Positions 7,695 to 16,119 of a stretch of 49,519 nucleotides of DNA are shown here, one piece after another (the first letter of the stretch is position 1; every line of letters begins with the position of its first letter). The notes beneath the pieces are model-generated. The model was not told the DNA's origin. It saw only the letters and a list, made by a program, of their open reading frames with translations, and ran no database searches. A program made the position numbers and the translations under genes. Source of the stretch: Pseudomonadota bacterium (GTDB lineage: Bacteria; Pseudomonadota; Alphaproteobacteria; Micavibrionales; Micavibrionaceae); the NCBI GenBank assembly GCA_963204825.1, contig CAUJHN010000147.1:1-49519 (forward strand), given 5' to 3'.

Positions 7695-9522
7695 ACTGGC
7701 ATGCCAGACATTCTTCGTATTTTTTGACTTCCGGTTGTTCGGTAAGCTCCGGCTCTCTGCCTTTGCTTTCACGGGATCGGACCCACGATGCGTTGGATTC
7801 TGCGCGCTGGATAGATTTGGAGCGGCAGTAATAGAGAGACTTCACGCCCTTCTTCCACGCTTCCCAGTGAATGCGGTGCAGGTCGGATTTGTGCACGTTG
7901 GCGGGCAGGAACACGTTCAAGCTTTGCGCCTGGCACACGAACGGCGTTCTGTCGGCGGCATGTTCGATCAGCCATCTCTGGTCGATTTCGAACGCCGTCT
8001 TGAAGACGTCTTTTTCTTCCTGTGTCAGGAAGTCCAGATGTTGCACGGACCCTTCGTTGGTGAAGATGGAGGACCATACGTCATCCGTGTTCTGGCCGTG
8101 CGCTTCGAGGACTTTCACGAAGTACTGGTTTTTAACGGCGAAAGATCCGGACAATGTTTTGTGCGTGTACGCGTTGGCGGCAATCGGTTCGATCCCCGGG
8201 CTTGCGCCGCCGCAGATGATGGAGATGGAGGCCGTCGGCGCAATCGCCATCTTGTTGGAAAAACGCTCCATGATGCCGTAATCGGCGGCGTCAGGGCAGG
8301 GCCCGCGTTCATGGGCCAGCTTCACCGAAGCGTCGTCGACGCCGCGCTTGATATGCTGGAACATGCGGCGGTTCCAGACTTTGGCCATCACGCCTTCCAT
8401 CGGAATCATTTTTGATTGCAAGAAGGAATGGAAGCCCATGACGCCGAGCCCGACGGAGCGTTCCCGCATCGCGGCGTATTTCGCGCGCTTCATGGAATCC
8501 GGCGCTTTTTCGATGAAGTCAGTCAGCACGTTATCGAGGAAGCGCATGCAGTCTTCGATGAAGGTCGGATGATCCTGCCATTCTTCAAAGTTTTCGAGGT
8601 TCAGTGAAGACAGGCAGCACACGGCGGTTCTGTCGTTGCCGAGGTGATCGCGTCCCGTGGGCAGCGTGATTTCGGAGCAAAGATTGGACATCTTCACGTT
8701 CAACCCGGCCATCTTGTGGTGATCCGGAATGCGGTCGTTCACATGGTCGATATACACAATATAGGGCTCACCCGTTTCGATGCGGGCGGTGAGGAGGCGA
8801 ATCCAGAGATCGCGCGCCTTCACCTTCGCGACAACGGAATTGTCCTTGGGTGATTTCAGCGGATATTCTTCGTCGTTTTCAACGGCGAGCATGAATTTAT
8901 TATCCACGAGAACGCCGTGGTGCAGGTTCAGCGCCTTCCTGTTCGGATCGCCCCCCGTCGGACGGCGGATCTCGATGAATTCTTCGATTTCCGGGTGCCA
9001 GATCGGCAAATAAATAGCTGCAGAACCGCGGCGCAAGGAACCTTGCGAAATGGCGAGCGTGAGGGAGTCCATCACGCGGATGAACGGCACGATCCCGGAT
9101 GTCTTGCCGTTGCGGCCCACTTTTTCGCCGATGGAACGCACATTGCCCCAGTAGGAGCCGATGCCGCCGCCCAAGGACGCCAGCCAGACATTCTCATTCC
9201 ACAGCTCGACGATATTTTCGAGGGAGTCCTGCGTCTCATTAAGGAAGCAGGAAATGGGAAGGCCGCGGCTCGTGCCGCCGTTGGAAAGAACAGGCGTCGC
9301 CGGCATGAACCACAATTTGGAGATATAATCGTACAAACGCTGCGCGTGCGCGGAATTGTCCGCATAATACATGGCGACGCGCGCAAATAAATCCTGCGGA
9401 CCTTCTTCGGGCAACAGATAGCGGTCATATAAAGTTTCAATCCCGAACTTCGTCAGGTTCGCATCGCGTGAGCGATCGATCTGGACGCGGTTTCCCCCCT
9501 GGATTTGCGCGTAGTCAAACAT
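7693..9522 (-). CDS. nrdA: Class I ribonucleotide reductase large subunit
   Basis: The catalytic subunit of aerobic ribonucleotide reductase, 609 residues. Visible active-site residues are Cys92 (I-S-C-F-L), Cys282 and Glu284 (N-L-C-S-E-I), the V-C-C-L-S-S-L-N-L-E segment at 301-310, the radical-relay Tyr-Tyr pair in S-L-Y-Y-C-R, and the C-terminal C-L-A-C thiol pair at 605-608. The protein begins right at the ten-stranded barrel region and has no N-terminal ATP-cone, so the usual dATP overall-activity switch seems absent; nrdB has none either. The upstream region holds four DnaA-box-like sites. nrdB is encoded about 3 kb downstream on the same strand but not in the same operon. Confidence 0.95.
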   Translation of the reverse strand: MFDYAQIQGGNRVQIDRSRDANLTKFGIETLYDRYLLPEEGPQDLFARVAMYYADNSAHAQRLYDYISKLWFMPATPVLSNGGTSRGLPISCFLNETQDSLENIVELWNENVWLASLGGGIGSYWGNVRSIGEKVGRNGKTSGIVPFIRVMDSLTLAISQGSLRRGSAAIYLPIWHPEIEEFIEIRRPTGGDPNRKALNLHHGVLVDNKFMLAVENDEEYPLKSPKDNSVVAKVKARDLWIRLLTARIETGEPYIVYIDHVNDRIPDHHKMAGLNVKMSNLCSEITLPTGRDHLGNDRTAVCCLSSLNLENFEEWQDHPTFIEDCMRFLDNVLTDFIEKAPDSMKRAKYAAMRERSVGLGVMGFHSFLQSKMIPMEGVMAKVWNRRMFQHIKRGVDDASVKLAHERGPCPDAADYGIMERFSNKMAIAPTASISIICGGASPGIEPIAANAYTHKTLSGSFAVKNQYFVKVLEAHGQNTDDVWSSIFTNEGSVQHLDFLTQEEKDVFKTAFEIDQRWLIEHAADRTPFVCQAQSLNVFLPANVHKSDLHRIHWEAWKKGVKSLYYCRSKSIQRAESNASWVRSRESKGREPELTEQPEVKKYEECLACQ

Positions 9523-9548
9523 GCTTCTACTCCCCGAAATGGTAAAAG

Positions 9549-9594
9549 TTATTCACAAACTGTGGATTTCTTCTGTGGATGGCCCTGTGCATAA
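9549..9594. promoter_or_regulatory. Cluster of four DnaA-box-like sites upstream of nrdA
   Basis: TTATTCACA (9549-9557) and TGTGCATAA (9586-9594) match the DnaA consensus TTATNCACA exactly, one per strand. Between them lie TGTGGATTT (9561-9569) and TGTGGATGG (9574-9582), each with the TGTGGAT core. They are 27-72 bases before the nrdA start. DnaA control of nrdAB is known in Escherichia coli. Confidence 0.65.
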
Positions 9595-9905
9595 ACACAA
9601 GCCCTAGTGCTTAGTCTTTTTAGATCATACTACATCTCGGGGGGCTGTCCATACCAAATGCATGAAATCCACACCGCTTATACGCATGGCACATACCATC
9701 GAAAACGCCTTTCAAGCCCTTGGATTTGGCTGACATTTTTCCGCCACAATCCAAACCGTTAAAATAAAAGACGCAAAATTTCAAAATTACTGCTAATCAA
9801 AATAGGACATTTTGACCCCTGAAAAAGGGGTGGGCGGGGAATCATTTTCTGTATCACATCGATTCTGCCGCAATACGAAAACGATTCGGGCGAATCGGCC
9901 GGGAA
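9595..9905. other. Non-coding stretch between nrdA and a secreted protein gene
   Basis: No convincing gene is visible. It contains the outer nrdA promoter region and an ACCCCTGAAAAAGGGGT hairpin at 9813-9830 without a T-run on the strand that would need it. Nothing else stands out. Confidence 0.5.
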
Positions 9906-10880
9906 TCACGATATACCGAGCGATCCGGCCCGGGCGTGCGGTGCGCAGGGCGTAACCAGCGGCGCACGTTCCAGCTTCCGCTCCGCCGTGATCAACCCCA
10001 GCAAGTCTTTAAGTTCTTTATCATTCATTTGGGCGACAGGCGCGCCGTTCAGCCAGCCGGCCGGCAGAGGAGTCGGGGAGCGGGACGCATCGAATCTCTG
10101 TTGAAGCGAAGGTATGACGAGAGTTCCGAGGGATTCAATGATATATCCAGGCCCCTTGCGCCCATTGTCTTTGACCGCGGAAGAGCGGCCATCATGATAG
10201 GACCCATTATATTCATACGCTGGCTTGCCGGGTTGCTGGATAAAGAATCTGGAATTTGCACGTGTATCTTCGGCGTAGTTCGTCTTATTTGAGAGGATCA
10301 GGAGCCTTGCCCCATCGGGCAGGACATATCCTTCCGGGCGGGCATAAATATCGGGCAGGTTCATCAAGGTGATAACGCCGCCTTTAACCAGGGTAAGGAT
10401 CTGTCTTTTTTCTTCGGGCGTCAGAGTATCGATTCGCTGCGCCTCTGCGCCCGGGCATTGAAGGGTCATATTATTCTTCGGCGGCTCTCCTTCAAGGCGG
10501 GAGCGCTTCTCGTCCTCTTCCGTAATAGATATGCCAAGCTCCAGAGTTCTGGTGCCTGTGTTGTCTGAGGTTGAGTACTCCTTGCTGCCGGCTTCCCAGA
10601 GCTGGTACCCTTTGGTCAGGTCTGGAATATTAACGCCCGGGCAGAAAAAAGATTTACTGCTGATACGGTTAAGCGCGGGGTCGAAACTATGACCGAATCG
10701 GATGACGAAACCGCTTTCGGTGCGAAATCCGTCTCTTAATTCCAGATCATTTGATTCCGGCGCGGGAATAGGCAGATAGTCCGGTTGCGGCGGCAGAACA
10801 TTGCGGCTCTGCGCGGATACTGTGTTCGGTGTAAATGTGGCTGCTGCCAGAGCCGATAGTAATAACGAACGCCGTTTCAT
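9906..10880 (-). CDS. Secreted hypothetical protein
   Basis: A 324-residue protein starting with a signal peptide (M-K-R-R-S-L-L-L-S-A-L-A-A-A ... V-S-A-Q-S). The K-R-R-S-L-L-L start resembles a twin-arginine signal, so Tat export is possible. The mature part is proline-rich at first, then mixed alpha/beta, with three cysteines that may pair in the periplasm (F-F-C-P-G, L-Q-C-P-G and T-P-C-A-P). I do not recognise a family. The gene stands alone: a non-coding stretch follows it and a divergent AT-rich promoter region precedes it. Confidence 0.7.
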   Translation of the reverse strand: MKRRSLLLSALAAATFTPNTVSAQSRNVLPPQPDYLPIPAPESNDLELRDGFRTESGFVIRFGHSFDPALNRISSKSFFCPGVNIPDLTKGYQLWEAGSKEYSTSDNTGTRTLELGISITEEDEKRSRLEGEPPKNNMTLQCPGAEAQRIDTLTPEEKRQILTLVKGGVITLMNLPDIYARPEGYVLPDGARLLILSNKTNYAEDTRANSRFFIQQPGKPAYEYNGSYHDGRSSAVKDNGRKGPGYIIESLGTLVIPSLQQRFDASRSPTPLPAGWLNGAPVAQMNDKELKDLLGLITAERKLERAPLVTPCAPHARAGSLGIS

Positions 10881-11031
10881 GATATTGTGCCCTTTTTAAT
10901 TATGGGAATTCATATATTATATTCCATAATTAATCAATCTTTAATTTTATACCTCCCTCGTATATGTGAAAAACGGCGGATTTTGGCAAATATTCTGGAT
11001 TTTTAAAACATTTTGTTCTATATTTGTTCTC

Positions 11032-11424
11032 ATGTGTGAGAGCAACCAAAAGCCGCAAACAGATCCGAAAGCCCCCATTGAAATCATTAAGAAAATCGTC
11101 GCCTATGAAAAAAACCGGGCAAACGAACTATTAAATAAGCCGCGGCGCCGGGGCCGGGTCTGGACCCCGGAACAAAAAGCAGCGCAGGCGCAAAAGATCA
11201 AAAGTTGGGCCCCCTGGAAAAAATCCACCGGCCCGAAGACGCAAGGGGGCCGGGTGAAGGTCTCCTATAATGCCTATAAGCATGGCGGACACACCGCCGT
11301 CGCAAAATCGCTGGAAGACGCCCTTCGGAAACAGGCGCGGTTTATTCGGGAAATCAACGCGCGCCGCATGGACAAAGCGCGCGTCATCGGACATAAAGTA
11401 CCAACGTCACAAAACGAGGTACCA
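11032..11424 (+). other. In-frame N-terminal extension fused to pyruvate kinase
   Basis: From the ATG at 11032 an uninterrupted frame runs into pyruvate kinase, adding about 131 residues that the family does not have. The extension is basic and carries K-S-T-G-P-K-T followed by N-A-Y-K-H-G-G, a motif I associate with short uncharacterised bacterial proteins (usually K-S-T-G-P-x-T ... N-A-x-K-H-G) that are normally encoded on their own. There is no stop before the kinase ATG at 11425. Either a separate small gene lost its stop, or a real fusion is made. The frame is also open to a GTG at 10966. Confidence 0.55.
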
Positions 11425-12849
11425 ATGACCATTCTGCACCGCAACCGCCAGACCAAAATCGTCGCCACGCTGGGCCCCGCTTCCAGCGATCTCGATATGC
11501 TCCGCAAATTGTTCGTTGCGGGCGTCGATGTGTTCCGCCTCAATTTTTCGCACGGTTCGCACGCTGACCATAAATCGCGTCTCGAAATGATCCGCTCCCT
11601 TGAAAAAGAATTCGGCCGCCCCATCGGCATCATCGCGGATTTGCAGGGTCCTAAAAACCGCATCGGCAAATTCAAGAACGATAAGATCGACGTGCATGAA
11701 GGCATGAAGATCAGATTCGACCTCGACACGGCACCGGGTGATGAAACCCGCGTCAACCTGCCGCACCCGGAAGTGATTGGTGCGATGAAGCCGGGCTCCG
11801 AAATCCTGCTGGATGACGGCAAGGTGCGCGTGAAGATTCTGGAACAGGGAAAAGACTATCTGCTCGGTGAAGTGATGGCGGGATCGAAACTCTCCAACAA
11901 CAAAGGCTTTAATGTGCCGGGCGTATACATACCTGTACCGGCGCTGACTGAAAAAGACAGGATAGATCTCGACGCCGCGCTCGAAATGGGCGCGGACTGG
12001 ATCGCGCAATCCTTCGTGCAGCGTCCGGAAGATGTTGCGGAAACGCGCAAGATCATCAATGGCCGCGCCGCCCTGATGGCGAAGATCGAAAAGCCGCAGG
12101 CGCTCGAATGCTATGCGGAAATTCTGGACCATGTCGACGGCATCATGCTGGCGCGCGGCGACCTCGGCGTTGAAATCCCGCCGGAAGATGTGCCTGCCGT
12201 GCAGAAAAGAATCGTGCGTCAGACGCGCGATGCCGGAAAACCGATCATCGTCGCGACGCAGATGCTGGAATCCATGATCGAATCGCCAAGGCCTACGCGC
12301 GCCGAAGCGTCCGACGTTGCAACGGCTGTCTATGATGGCACCGATGCCGTGATGCTGTCCGCTGAAACGGCGGCGGGGCAATACCCGATTGAATCCGTAT
12401 CCATCATGGATCGGATCTGCAGCTCGACGGAAAACGATGAAACCTATCACGCGATCATGCGATCGAACCACCCGCAGACGGAAATGGATGCGTCCGATTC
12501 CATCACCGTGGCGGCGACGAACGTGGCGCGCGATATCCGCGCTGTCTGCATCGCCAACTATACAACGTCCGGCGGCACGACCTGGCGCACGGCGCGGCAA
12601 CGCCCGGAGATGCCGATTCTGTCGCTGACGCAAAATCTGGCGACGGCGCGGAAATTGACGCTCTCTTATGGCGTGCAGCCCGCGCACATGCCGGTCATCA
12701 ACTCCTTCGCCGAAACGGTGGAATGGGCGACGAAACTGGCGAAGGAAAAAGAACTTGCGAAAGCGGGCGAGCGTATCGTGCTGACAGCGGGCGTACCCTT
12801 CGGCACGCCGGGTTCTACGAACGTCCTAAGGATCGCATGGGTGGAATAA
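11425..12849 (+). CDS. pyk: Pyruvate kinase
   Basis: Pyruvate kinase turns phosphoenolpyruvate and ADP into pyruvate and ATP, the last step of glycolysis. The N-terminal T-K-I-V-A-T-L-G-P-A-S-S, the R-L-N-F-S-H-G segment, the catalytic-lysine motif M-A-K-I-E-K-P, M-L-A-R-G-D-L-G-V-E-I-P and A-T-Q-M-L-E-S-M all match, and 474 residues is the normal length. I place the start at 11425, where GAGG lies a few bases upstream and where homologous proteins begin; the same frame continues upstream into a foreign-looking extension, described separately. A ten-base inverted repeat follows the stop. Confidence 0.93.
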   Translation: MTILHRNRQTKIVATLGPASSDLDMLRKLFVAGVDVFRLNFSHGSHADHKSRLEMIRSLEKEFGRPIGIIADLQGPKNRIGKFKNDKIDVHEGMKIRFDLDTAPGDETRVNLPHPEVIGAMKPGSEILLDDGKVRVKILEQGKDYLLGEVMAGSKLSNNKGFNVPGVYIPVPALTEKDRIDLDAALEMGADWIAQSFVQRPEDVAETRKIINGRAALMAKIEKPQALECYAEILDHVDGIMLARGDLGVEIPPEDVPAVQKRIVRQTRDAGKPIIVATQMLESMIESPRPTRAEASDVATAVYDGTDAVMLSAETAAGQYPIESVSIMDRICSSTENDETYHAIMRSNHPQTEMDASDSITVAATNVARDIRAVCIANYTTSGGTTWRTARQRPEMPILSLTQNLATARKLTLSYGVQPAHMPVINSFAETVEWATKLAKEKELAKAGERIVLTAGVPFGTPGSTNVLRIAWVE

Positions 12850-12857
12850 TTCTTGTT

Positions 12858-12912
12858 CGGTCAGGAAATTACGGGCGTAAGCGCTGCGGCCTTAAAGGGC
12901 TCTTCCTGACCG
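12858..12912. repeat. Ten-base inverted repeat behind pyk
   Basis: CGGTCAGGAA (12858-12867) and TTCCTGACCG (12903-12912) are perfect inverted copies separated by 35 bases. The element spans the end of the convergent small gene. It may form the 3' hairpin of the pyk mRNA; there is no T-run. Confidence 0.5.
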
Positions 12913-13061
12913 TCTCGAACGCGGATATCGTATTGTACGCTATGGCCATCTGCAGTTACTCCGACCACATCCCCCTTGGTAACTTGAAAATCCTGGATCG
13001 CCGCTTCAACGCCATCACCCGCCGCTTGGCTGTGGTCCACTCTGATAGATACGACACCCAT
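12861..13061 (-). CDS. Small hypothetical protein, 66 residues
   Basis: The ATG at 13061 has an excellent GGGAGGAAG ribosome site, and the product is protein-like: an N-terminal V-V-S-I-R-V strand, an acidic middle and V-Q-Y-D-I-R-V-R-D. No signal peptide or membrane segment. I do not recognise a family. It is convergent with pyk, 11 bases away. Confidence 0.6.
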   Translation of the reverse strand: MGVVSIRVDHSQAAGDGVEAAIQDFQVTKGDVVGVTADGHSVQYDIRVRDGQEEPFKAAALTPVIS

Positions 13062-13178
13062 TATTCTTCCTCCCTAGTTAACGTAGAAATAAACACTATC
13101 TTAGAGCGGGGATTTGCACAATATTATTATAATGCTCTAGGTTATGTCAATAAAAACAAAGCCATAGGGAGTGTCAAA

Positions 13179-14894
13179 CTACTCCCCTGCCTTGGCTGGG
13201 GCTGCCACATGCCGGGGGGCGGCGGCGACTTTGGCGACCGCGCCGCGCTGATCGACGGCAGGCAACATCGTCTGCGACGGGATGATGTAGTAAAGCCCAA
13301 GTTCGCTGACCAGATCCACCATCTGCAGCATAAGCCCCTGCTGGATCTTCAGATATTCATTGTTGTCGGACACGTTGATGTAGAAAAACAGCTCTATCAG
13401 ATGCCCGTCCGATCCGGGGCCAAGATACCGGATAGGCATGCCTTCTTCGGTCACATACTCGCTGGCAAAGAACAACTCTTCCGACTTCTTCAGGAACAGG
13501 CGCAACTGCTCAGACGTTGCGTCATAGCGCAGCTGGAACTTCTTATGTACCAAAAACCGCGTCCGGCGGGCCATGTTTTCAATGCGCTGATTGGACAGGT
13601 CGCCGTTCGGGATCGTAATCAATGTGCGCTCGTTGGTACGAAGGCGCGTCGAACGCATGCCGATATCTTCTATGGTTCCCGCCGTTTCGCCAATCTTGCA
13701 ATAATCTCCGATATGAAGAGGCTGATCGATGACAATTGAAAGAGAGCCGATGAAGTTCTCGAGCGTCTTTTGCGCGCCGAGGGCCAGCGCGATACCGCCG
13801 ATACCCAGAGCAGCCAGTCCCGCCGTAACATCGACGCCAAGGTTGGCGAGGATGATGATCAGGACAACGACCCCGAACAGGATCTTGACCATGCGGCGCA
13901 CGAAAAACAGGATCGACGAAAAACCGAAGAAGCGGCCGTTCGCGACGACTTTTTTCTGTGCGACTTCCGTAAAGATATCGATCAGGCGCCAGATCAGAAG
14001 AGCGACCGCCGTCCAGGCGACGATCACGTTTAACTGGCTCATCTGTTGACGCACGATAATGGAAAGTCCGGCCCAAAGGGAGGAATAGGCAAACACCCAG
14101 ACGGCGACATAAAGGCTGACCGGCAGGCGCACTTCATCCAGAAGATGGTGGCCGGCGACAGAACATTTCTTCGTCCATATCTTTTTCAGAAAAGCAAAAG
14201 CCCCCAGAGTGATGAACCAGACCGAAGCATAGGACAGGGCGAAAAGGAAAAGCACCGCGATCCAGTGTCCCGCAGGCGCGCCGAACCATTTCGATTCTAT
14301 CAATATATCGGGAAGGATTTTATTGATCAGCGGGACGGTTTCATCCGCTTTGCGCACAAGCGTCGGAATTTGCGCCATCGTGTCCGGTGAAATGAGCCAG
14401 ATGGGATTGCCTTCTTTATCCGTGGTTTTTTGCGCAACGATGTCTATGGTTCTTTTATCCGGGCCTCTTAGCGTCCCTATGATATCCCGATCGTCGCCTA
14501 CGTCCTTTTCGTCTTTGTTCCCGTCAGGATGGTTGCTGAGGAGAGATGAAGGGTAAAACCATCCGCCGTTGTCGAGCAAGGTCTGCAGGTCCCTCGCGAA
14601 TCTGGCTCCGTCTTCCTTGCGCCCGCTTTGCGGCATCTGGGAGAGATTCAGATATTGTCCCGCCTTCTCAAAATCCTCCTTGGACAGAGAATCCAGAAAT
14701 CCCGTGACAAGGCCGCGCGGGGAGCTGCGCCCAATCGGATCTATAAAGACGGGCGGGGCGCTGTCAGGGGATGTTGCTTCTTCCGCCTTGGTCACCACTG
14801 CGGCTGTCGCATGCGCGTGATGGGGCGCACCGAAGACGCCAGCCGCGCATAGCAGGAGGACAGGAAGAAGAATTAAATGGCGTGTTTTGATCAT
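13179..14894 (-). CDS. MscS-family mechanosensitive channel
   Basis: A 571-residue protein with a signal peptide (about residues 1-30), a periplasmic domain of roughly 170 residues, then about five membrane segments and a cytoplasmic MscS domain. The pore helix is clear in G-L-A-A-L-G-I-G-G-I-A-L-A-L-G-A-Q, followed by T-L-E-N-F-I-G-S and the beta-domain motif I-P-N-G-D-L-S. MscS channels open under membrane tension and release solutes in hypo-osmotic shock. The long exported N-terminal region puts it among the larger MscS relatives (MscK/YbdG-like) rather than the minimal channel. The alanine-rich tail ends at 13179. Confidence 0.9.
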   Translation of the reverse strand: MIKTRHLILLPVLLLCAAGVFGAPHHAHATAAVVTKAEEATSPDSAPPVFIDPIGRSSPRGLVTGFLDSLSKEDFEKAGQYLNLSQMPQSGRKEDGARFARDLQTLLDNGGWFYPSSLLSNHPDGNKDEKDVGDDRDIIGTLRGPDKRTIDIVAQKTTDKEGNPIWLISPDTMAQIPTLVRKADETVPLINKILPDILIESKWFGAPAGHWIAVLFLFALSYASVWFITLGAFAFLKKIWTKKCSVAGHHLLDEVRLPVSLYVAVWVFAYSSLWAGLSIIVRQQMSQLNVIVAWTAVALLIWRLIDIFTEVAQKKVVANGRFFGFSSILFFVRRMVKILFGVVVLIIILANLGVDVTAGLAALGIGGIALALGAQKTLENFIGSLSIVIDQPLHIGDYCKIGETAGTIEDIGMRSTRLRTNERTLITIPNGDLSNQRIENMARRTRFLVHKKFQLRYDATSEQLRLFLKKSEELFFASEYVTEEGMPIRYLGPGSDGHLIELFFYINVSDNNEYLKIQQGLMLQMVDLVSELGLYYIIPSQTMLPAVDQRGAVAKVAAAPRHVAAPAKAGE

Positions 14895-15008
14895 ATGGGG
14901 CTTACATCATGTATTTTTGGACAAAATAAGGCGAATATAGCGCCCTTCCAGTCTATTTTTAGACCGAATTCCCGAAAACACAAAGACTTCGTATGAAAAT
15001 GGGGTCCC

Positions 15009-15971
15009 TTAACGGGAAGAAGAAGCGACGACCGTCACGTTGTTCTTCGGTTTTGTGTGCAGCCACCAGCCTTCGCGATTGATCGAGAATATAGGCTTGT
15101 AGTGGGATATCCGCTCAACATTCGTAACGCTCTTGATCTGGTTATCCAGAATTACGGCGCCGGCATCCGTGTAAACCACGAGGACGGCGTGCGGGATGTT
15201 TTTTTGCATATCCTGTAGAATCAGGATACGCATACGTTCTTCTGGAATCCCCAGTGCGCGCAGGGCAACATATTTGGTGATTGCGAAATCTTCACAATCA
15301 CCGCCGTTCTTTACGAATTCCATGGGAGTTGCCCAATAGTCGCTCTGCCCATAAATGGTGGCATCGCTGATGTAAGGCACGCGGTTTACGACTTCGTTGA
15401 CGCCAGCCACCATCTTGTTGACGGGCAGCCCGCGCAGGAATTCGATCTGGGATTTAAACTCGCTCGCTGCCTGTTGCCCTTCATTCGTATTCAGGGCCGC
15501 ATCAAATCGGTCAAACATGCCGGTCCATTTTGTAAAGGCCGTCAGGGATTTTGACTGTTTCTCGCTAGAACCAAACAATTTTGGATATTGCCCCATTGGC
15601 GCAAAAGCAGCGGCCTGCTGGAAAGCAATGCGGGCTGGTACGTCTTTAATGCTTGCGGCGCGGGCCTGATTGGGCGCGCCGATGCTGGCAAAAGAAATCA
15701 TGAACGTCATAACGGCCACTGTCATACGAAGCATGAACTGTTCGGCCAAAGTTTTACGAATGGTTCTGGCTGTCAGTTTGTTCTGGTCTTGAAGGATGTG
15801 GCCGAGCGGGCGACCGGAGGATTTGCTCAACGCGAGCGCTTCGCGGAGTTCGGACGTCGTAATGATGCCCTTTATAACAAGCAATTCCCCAAGGCGATTC
15901 TTATGCAGACGAATTTTTAATCCCGTCAGAACCCCTGAATATGCTTTGCTTTGTTCAACCGCCTTACCCAA
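15009..15971 (-). CDS. MshEN-domain plus C93 transglutaminase-like cysteine peptidase
   Basis: Residues 26-78 match the MshEN/GspE-N pattern: R-L-G-E-L-L-V-I-K-G-I-I-T-T-S-E-L, then P-L-G-H-I-L and a final L-A-E-Q. A hydrophobic segment (82-104) follows, then a BTLCP (Peptidase_C93) domain with the triad Cys226 (G-G-D-C-E-D-F), His261 and Asp276 (I-L-D-N-Q). C93 relatives such as LapG cleave adhesins in the periplasm under cyclic-di-GMP control; MshEN domains in some proteins bind cyclic-di-GMP. Here both modules are joined by one membrane segment. The start is TTG with GGGG upstream. The 320 residues are longer than the usual about 200 of a plain C93 peptidase. Confidence 0.8.
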   Translation of the reverse strand: MGKAVEQSKAYSGVLTGLKIRLHKNRLGELLVIKGIITTSELREALALSKSSGRPLGHILQDQNKLTARTIRKTLAEQFMLRMTVAVMTFMISFASIGAPNQARAASIKDVPARIAFQQAAAFAPMGQYPKLFGSSEKQSKSLTAFTKWTGMFDRFDAALNTNEGQQAASEFKSQIEFLRGLPVNKMVAGVNEVVNRVPYISDATIYGQSDYWATPMEFVKNGGDCEDFAITKYVALRALGIPEERMRILILQDMQKNIPHAVLVVYTDAGAVILDNQIKSVTNVERISHYKPIFSINREGWWLHTKPKNNVTVVASSSR

Positions 15972-16119
15972 TAACTACCCCTGCAGCTACCCGTTAACAC
16001 TTGTTTCCACTCCCTATTATGGCCATTAAAGGTTTATGAAATGCTAATTTTCGCGCGAAAATGCTGGAAAGATTGCCAAAAAGAGTCTTAATGTTCCCTG
16101 AAAATGAAGGGTTTATAGA

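Noticed and set aside
9595-9610. NrdR-like site upstream of nrdA
   Set aside because: ACACAAGCCCTAGTGC keeps the outer bases but has a poor centre, and no second box lies about 32 bases away.
11407-12687. 426-codon frame antisense to pyk
   Set aside because: It mirrors the pyk codon pattern and is Arg/His-rich without any domain.
12723-13739. Long plus-strand reading frame across the pyk end and MscS gene
   Set aside because: It overlaps pyk, the small minus-strand gene and MscS in other frames, has no ribosome site and no protein-like pattern.
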